Position numbers and translations under genes: made by a program. Below, piece after piece: positions 58,655 to 64,000 of a stretch of 64,000 bases of DNA (position 1 is its first letter; each line of letters starts with the position of its first letter). This stretch comes from Antedon bifida (taxonomy: Eukaryota > Echinodermata > Crinoidea > Comatulida > Antedonidae): positions 28,457,409-28,521,408 of the forward strand of contig OY727093.1 in the NCBI GenBank assembly GCA_963402885.1. The letters run 5' to 3'. Under the pieces are notes generated by a model. That model was not told the DNA's origin and made no database searches. It was given only the letters and a program-made list of their open reading frames with translations.

Positions 58655-58747
58655 GATCCGTTTACACTATCAAACTTTATGTGACAAAAATGGTAGTGAT
58701 CATAATTATATCACCATCATGTCCATATATGGGCACATCACATTTTG
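58655..58747. repeat. Family A MITE fragment
   Basis: CGTTTACACTATCAAACTTT, ATGTGACAAAAATGGTAGTG and ATCATGTCCATATATGGGCA. Confidence 0.65.
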
Positions 58748-59042
58748 ATTGTTATCTCAGTTTTACATCATTAACAATATAATATAATCATCCATCCCTC
58801 CAACATTCATCGCATTTTTAATCTCCGACAAAAACAAATAAAAACTACATAAATAGATTGTTATCAATTTATTCTTCTGATTTGTAAAAATATTAAATTT
58901 ACATGAATAAAAAAAAAATACAGAGTACAAATGTATTATTTATTCCACATCATTGGAATATTTTCCCAGAACTATTACATCATCAACCTTTTCCTAAATT
59001 TATTAAATTAAGAATTTCAGTTTTATAAATCAGTTTATATCG

Positions 59043-59196
59043 TACAAATAATGAATGCTTATGAGTAGAATGGGGAGAATATTTCTATGAGACTGTTTTA
59101 TTCAATGATGCAAAGCTGAGTTGAAACATGGAGTAAAGGTTGAATAGTACAGTCATATTCCACTCACTAATAAATATAAAACATTCATTATTTGTA
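59043..59196. repeat. 154-bp inverted-repeat element (TIR TACAAATAATGAATG)
   Basis: TACAAATAATGAATG (59043-59057) and its exact inverse CATTCATTATTTGTA (59182-59196). A related arm, ACAAATAATGAATGTTCTGT with GGAGAGAATATTT, occurs near 48160. Confidence 0.7.
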
Positions 59197-60544
59197 TAAC
59201 AAATATAATAAGCAATTTTTTATCCAATTAACCTAATATAAAAAGTCATGCGATTAATAAAGCCACTGCAGAGTAGAGCAATTATTGACAACGCATATTA
59301 CAGGTTGGTTTTGCAATTCACCAGTCTATCAAATTGCACATTCTCAAAAGCTGACCATACAATATTACATGAAATGGGTGAAAATAATGCATGACATGTG
59401 ATATGAAATCAACCAATCAAATGACAAGAACACACATAATTGTGTTATACAAATATTGCAAGAAAAACGCTGACAATTATTGAAGTACTTTCTCAAGAAA
59501 TAATTATATAATTATATATTCTAAATACATATATTTAAATTAATAAATTGTGTAGTAGTTATTAATCTAGTATATTAATATACACATTATAATTTATGCA
59601 AATTTATACAGATCATCTCCATGTGTTTATATATTCAAATTTATGACATCTTAAATAACAGAAAGCAAAACTTGACTGGTGGTAACATTAATAAAATCAT
59701 AATATTTCAGTGGGGTTAATAACAAATGCAAGGGTTCTTGAAATAGTACTGGGAAATATCATAAAGTATAGCATATAAAATTGTATATGACTAAAAAGTA
59801 TACACATTTTGCACAAATTAGGGGGCAGGATTATTGACTAAAATACAGTATTGTGTGTCCTTATTTAAACTATAGAGGCGGGATAATTCTGTACTTAAGT
59901 GGGATTACTGTATACTCAGCCATTAAAGGTTATAGTGAGGATTGACCGAGTTCAAAAGGGTGCTGTAGGTAAAACCAACATATTATGTTCGTCATAATTG
60001 TGATAACAAAATGACAATGATAATTCTTATGAATTGAAAATAAAAAATAATGTCAATGTCATTGTCACAGGAAATAATGATACCTATTATAATGATATCG
60101 ATTGATTAAATACAAATAGCCATAAATAATAGTGATTCACTACATAAAAAAGGCTAAAACATATGATAAAAATATAGTACAATATTGAATAGAATATGCC
60201 ACTCTTCCTGATGCCACCAAAGGAAGTGAGATTAGGAAAGCCTTAACCTCAGGAAATATTAATCCAAGGTTTAACACCAATACTTAAATATTAATCTACA
60301 TTAATCTCCACTAATCTATCTTAATCTCCATTAATATAAATTACAGTACGTTATGTCAAATTTACTACTATCCAATTTGTAATTAAACGTCCTATATAAA
60401 ATGTTGAATTCTCAAGACAACTATTTCCATATAGTACCATTATGAATAATTTTGCAAAAAAACACCTTAACTCAAATATTGATAGCAACTATGTTATTAT
60501 TATTATAATGCTATTAATGACAGAATTTACAATTTTGGTTTTAG

Positions 60545-60759
60545 CAAGGCAATCTAACAACAGGACACTGAGCTCGCCTTGCCAAGATAGGAACTCATAA
60601 CAGTCCTTTGATCTTATGTCTAGCTACGAAAAATACCAACAGTACTGTACTATGTACAAATTCTCCATGGCGTCTGTTAAGGGACGTGGAACTGATAGTG
60701 TCCTAGCCACATATAAACTCTTTGATCTCCGGAGCTCATCATCCTGTTGTTAGATTGAC
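60545..60759. repeat. 215-bp inverted-repeat element (TIR CAATCTAACAACAGGA)
   Basis: CAATCTAACAACAGGA (60550-60565) and its exact inverse at 60742-60757; GAGCTC occurs just inside both ends. The 10-bp direct repeat TTGGTTTTAG stands outside each end (60535-60544, 60760-60769), a possible target duplication. Confidence 0.7.
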
Positions 60760-61082
60760 TTGGTTTTAGTTTACTAAGTTTCAGGCTATAAAAAAACTTC
60801 AATCTTACATACCAAATGGTTTCCCTATTTTAAAATTTCTTTACCAACAGCCCTGTGTTATCCACCAGGTGGGTGACCCATTACATTTTGGTTATTGTGT
60901 CTACCCTTCTGAACATAAGAGGTGTTTACAAACTCCATTGTTAATCAGATCGACTGCCCAAAATTAAGCTTGAGACAGAATTGATGAAGTAGATCTGACT
61001 GACAGCAAACCAATTAAAAAATGATAACTCATTTTGTAAATAACTGAATAACATTACTAATGTACATTATGAAATATGACAT

Positions 61083-61401
61083 TAACAATAATAATAATAG
61101 TACCAGTATTTATATAGCGCCCTTTTCGTGAGTAATTATGCTCAAAGGCGCTTTACATAGCATTATTACCATGGCCAATTTTTTAATCAAACATGTATCG
61201 AAACATACTCCCATAATGCAGCTGGTAATCAGCGCTAAATTGTGTCTTGATCTAACAGGTACCCATTTTATACACCTGGGTGGAGAGAGGCAAATGTAAG
61301 TAAAGTGCCTTGCCTAAGAATACAAGCAATGCTGCGAGAGTTGGATTCAAACCATTATCGGTTAAATCAAGCATCCAACATACTGCGCCACATGCCCTCA
61401 C
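61083..61401 (-). mobile_element. tRNA-derived SINE type 2, second copy
   Basis: Minus strand tRNA-like head (GTGGCGCAGTATGTTGGATG, GGTTTGAATCC), central CACCTGGGTGTATAAAATGG and ACATACTCCCATAATGCAGC (plus strand), and tail TTTATATAGCGCCC with AATAATAATAAT. It has the better preserved tail of the two copies. Confidence 0.82.
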
Positions 61402-62090
61402 ATTTTATATTAACAATCTAGACAAATACAACACTAATAATTAAAAAAATATTACTAAATAAGCTATTAGGTCTAAAATAAATTGTTATGTTGCCCAAAC
61501 TGAAAAACAGGGTCAGTCGGTTTTGATATTTTTTTTAGTCAAAGATATCTCGTTAAAAACTAATACCATTGGGCCAAAAAGATAAAGAGAAAATTCACTC
61601 TTGCAAGGAAAAAAATAATTAAACACTCTATAAACTCTAACACTCTAACAAAAAATAGTCATATTTTTATTATTAATTCCTGGTCGGTTGGATTTAGGCA
61701 ACACAACAATTTAAAAAAAGTAATTTAACCTTGAAACCTAGTACTGCTTTTAAAATATAGCTATAAACCTATAACTTATATTTTAATTAGAAGATAATCA
61801 TATAACATATACTATGAATTACAATACTAATAATGAGATAATAATTATACATATATATATAAACACTTATAAAAAATAAATTATTACTGTATATGTGTTA
61901 TTACTCGTACATAGAAGTTTTTAATGAAGATATTATTATACCATTACCATAAATTGGTGTATATTAAATTTAATTAATGTATTTTTAGTAAATTTAACCA
62001 TCGTATTACCATTTACATTTCATCAGAGCCAGAGAATTAGAAATGTGGTAATTAATTGAAGTTTTATATTTGTGCAATGAAACAATATTT

Positions 62091-62096
62091 TTTATT
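62091..62096 (-). terminator. Candidate sialidase polyadenylation signal
   Basis: TTTATT on the plus strand (AATAAA on the coding strand), about 720 nt past the stop. By motif only. Confidence 0.2.
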
Positions 62097-62815
62097 CAAA
62101 TTTTTAAGATCCACCAATAAAAAAACCAAATTCTTTAAATACTTTGAATCAAATTCTATATTTTGTAGCAATAATAATTAGTATTTTTAAATACTATTTA
62201 ATATTGAAGTATTCAAATATTTAATGTCAAGGTGAAATAAATATATAATATAGTTCTAATAATTAAAATTACTGAATCTGATTATCTTTATAATGTCTTA
62301 TATTAATATCACCAGAAGTTCCACTGAAAAATACCAGATGATAATATCATAAGTATAACACATTTTGAGAATTCTAATATTTGAAAATTCTAAATTGAAT
62401 TCTGTCTTTCTATTTGAAGTCACTCTCATGTTATAATCTTCAAAGTGGTAACCTTCTTTTATATTTAATCAGTAAAATCGAGTACATTTTTTCATGCTGA
62501 CTGTACACCCAGAAAAAGATATAATGTGCATGCTTGTGCCTAGAATAGAATTGACAAAAATTGGGTCCGACGACTTTGCAAAAAATGCTAAATCACCATA
62601 TATGCGAATAGTATTTTTAATGGTTTACTGTATTTTCTGTAGTTTCTGTACAACCATTTTGCTAGTAGAGTAGTTCCTTTAAAAATCATTTTATAAAATA
62701 AACCAAATACATTAATATAAAGATATCTTTATAATTTTAAGAAAGTAAAATGGGAAATAAAGATAGTTATAGAAATAAAATATTTTGAAAGACAAAACAG
62801 TACACTGGAAAAAGG

Positions 62816-63382
62816 TTATAGAGTAAGTGCATCTTCCTTTTCTAAATTGTTAAGGTTATCTACCTTTAACTGTTCAAAATCTCCTGGCTTATTTGCTGTT
62901 ATTGCTTCAAAATCTTCCGGCCCCTTTGCTCCTATTGGTTCAAAATCATTTGCTCCCTTCACTCCTATTGGTTCAAAATCTTCCGGCCTCTTCACTCTTA
63001 TCAGTTCATAATCTTCCAGGCTGTCTGATTTTCTTAATGGTTCAAATTTCTGCGAAAATTCTTGACCTCGATAAAATGCGTCCAAATTGAATGTTTTAAA
63101 CAGAATACTTTCGTGAGGTTGTTCCAAACCGCCCTCAAACAGAATTGCAAAGTTCTGTGTCATTTTTCCTGTAAATGGATCGGTGTCTTCAAAATATGTC
63201 AGATCCGAGTATGAACTCTTTAAGTTGTATACCATCCATCCTGGACTCCATGTTTCCCCGCCGTCGTGGCTTAATTTCACGGTCATGTAATCACGGAACT
63301 TTCTTGATGCAGGATTCGAGAATAATAACCAACGCTTTCTTGGATGATTCGGATCTGGACTTGGGAATGCTATAACACTTCC
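62816..63382 (-). CDS. Sialidase terminal exon
   Basis: Acceptor ATTTCCAG at the right edge; 188 codons to the TAA at 62818-62816. It holds the Asp-box, the nucleophile Tyr motif and the repeated tail DFEPIGVKGAN / DFEPIGAKGPE / DFEAITANKPG. The apparent ATG upstream (63394) lies in the intron and is not the start. Confidence 0.92.
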   Translation of the reverse strand, partial: GSVIAFPSPDPNHPRKRWLLFSNPASRKFRDYMTVKLSHDGGETWSPGWMVYNLKSSYSDLTYFEDTDPFTGKMTQNFAILFEGGLEQPHESILFKTFNLDAFYRGQEFSQKFEPLRKSDSLEDYELIRVKRPEDFEPIGVKGANDFEPIGAKGPEDFEAITANKPGDFEQLKVDNLNNLEKEDALTL

Positions 63383-64000
63383 CTGGAAATGCAAGAAAAA
63401 AATTTATAATCTATTTCTTTTTCATTTTTATTTCCGATGTTTTTAACACACCTGAGTAGATTCTTGTTATTTGATTAGAGGATTTTTGGGTCACATTGTG
63501 GGTCACTACTCCATTGAACCTCTTACGTCAAGACTGAAATTGTTTTAATATATACAAGTGCAAATGTAAATTTTGTACTATCCAAAAAATCCATGTACCA
63601 CTAATTTTAAATGTGACAATAAGGTATTTATTTACAGTACTACCTTTGTCAAAAAAAAATGGTCCTGGGTGTAGTGTAAAATACCCAGTTGAAAATATGA
63701 AAATCAGAGAATAACCTATGAATATTCATTAATGGCCACAATGACATCTATTTACTAAGAATAGGATGTCTCTGTATATAGGCATATCCATTGAATTAAA
63801 ATTCTCTTGATTTGTTCATTGGCTACAATAGTAATTGCACAATAAATTGTTCATTGGCTACAATAGTAATTGCACAATAAATGTGTTGGTAACCATATAG
63901 TTTACTGTCCAAAAAGTGGCCCTACATTTGAGGCTACTTTACCTGGCAACCTGCTGCCTTTGATGGTATTGTATAAAAATCATCAACAATTTTAAAGCCA
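62816..64000 (-). CDS. Sialidase (neuraminidase, NEU/GH33-like), 3' end of gene
   Basis: Exoglycosidase that removes terminal sialic acids. Two exons are in the window (63943-64000 and beyond; 62816-63382), joined in phase 0 across a GT-AG intron to read AAGCQGSVIAFP, a hallmark of animal and bacterial sialidases. The last exon contains RKRWLLFSNPASRKFRDY (region of the third arginine of the triad), an Asp-box SHDGGETWS, and SSYSDLTYF, whose Tyr matches the catalytic nucleophile in the AYSDLQ of human NEU2. FAILFEGG (NEU2: GCLYEAN) follows. After the domain ends (FNLDAFYRG) comes an unusual acidic tail of five 11-residue repeats. The N-terminal part with the first catalytic residues lies outside the window, so family assignment within NEU1-4 is open. 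Confidence 0.9.
63383..63942 (-). other. Last sialidase intron
   Basis: 560 nt. It contains a 38-bp near-exact direct repeat around TTCATTGGCTACAATAGTAA (63818 and 63851) and a TCCAAAAAATCCATGTAC word that also occurs at the satellite relic near 4.94 kb. Confidence 0.5.
63943..64000 (-). CDS. Sialidase penultimate exon (partial)
   Basis: Donor GTAAAG at 63942-63937. The frame reads FKIVDDFYTIPSKAAGCQ and runs off the right edge. It joins the terminal exon in phase 0 to complete the GCQGS motif. Confidence 0.85.

Larger units (their letters stand above)
58452..62815. other. Intergenic region between NELL 5' end and sialidase 3' end
   Basis: No gene recognised. Contents: a family A fragment, TIR elements at 59043-59196 and about 60545-60759, a type 2 SINE at about 61.1 kb, and very AT-rich DNA. 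Confidence 0.45.

Noticed and set aside
63175-63375. Plus-strand ORFs opposite the sialidase exon
   Set aside because: Shadows of the well-supported sialidase coding exon.
63383-63394. ATG at 63394 as sialidase start
   Set aside because: The ORF's first residues precede an AG acceptor; upstream exon at 63943-64000 completes GCQGS in frame, so this ATG is intronic.

Overview
The window is a stretch of AT-rich metazoan chromosome with large introns, GT-AG splice sites and many dispersed repeats. Reading splice sites by eye gives two complete multi-exon genes and the 3' end of a third. A calcium-dependent serum paraoxonase-type esterase (PON) lies on the plus strand (9 exons, 359 residues). A NELL-type secreted glycoprotein (LamG/TSPN - VWC - six EGF - VWC) lies on the minus strand (17 coding exons, 787 residues). 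A sialidase (NEU/GH33-like) enters on the minus strand from beyond the right edge. This gene content and the frequent AGGCCTAGGCCTA-like words suggest a marine invertebrate deuterostome, possibly an echinoderm; the organism is an inference, not proven.

Layout. 146-4567: PON, with two inverted-repeat elements and a 14-bp perfect hairpin in its introns. 4568-9400: the convergent interval between the 3' ends of PON and NELL, mostly filled by about fifteen tandem units (about 186 bp each) of a satellite carrying a 34-bp perfect palindrome. 9400-55094: NELL, read right to left, with introns up to 19 kb. A noncoding first exon and promoter may lie near 58.3-58.45 kb, next to a perfect TGACGTCA. 58.5-62.8 kb: no gene seen, several repeats. 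62816-64000: last two exons of the sialidase gene.

Repeats dominate the noncoding DNA. About twenty copies of one palindromic element (family A, TIR AAGCTCTGTCTACACTATCA, apparent TA target duplication) are scattered throughout. Other families are B (TIR CTTAAAGATACATTGTCCCC), C (TIR near TAGAACCCCTATT), several single inverted-repeat elements, at least three types of tRNA-derived SINE, and one decayed non-LTR retrotransposon fragment. There are at least seven minisatellite arrays (16, 17, 21-23, 24, 30, 117 and about 119 bp) and five larger tandem duplications (120-400 bp).

The most unusual recurring pattern is that tandem duplications touch or swallow NELL splice sites. The donor and the acceptor of exon 3, and the acceptor of exon 10, all have duplicated decoy copies. 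Exon 9's acceptor end shares a 12-bp word with the 30-bp minisatellite filling the next intron, and exon 11's donor sits 5 bp from a 16-bp repeat. The three genes have unrelated functions (lactone/ester hydrolysis, secreted neural-type ligand, sialic acid removal), and nothing suggests that they act together.
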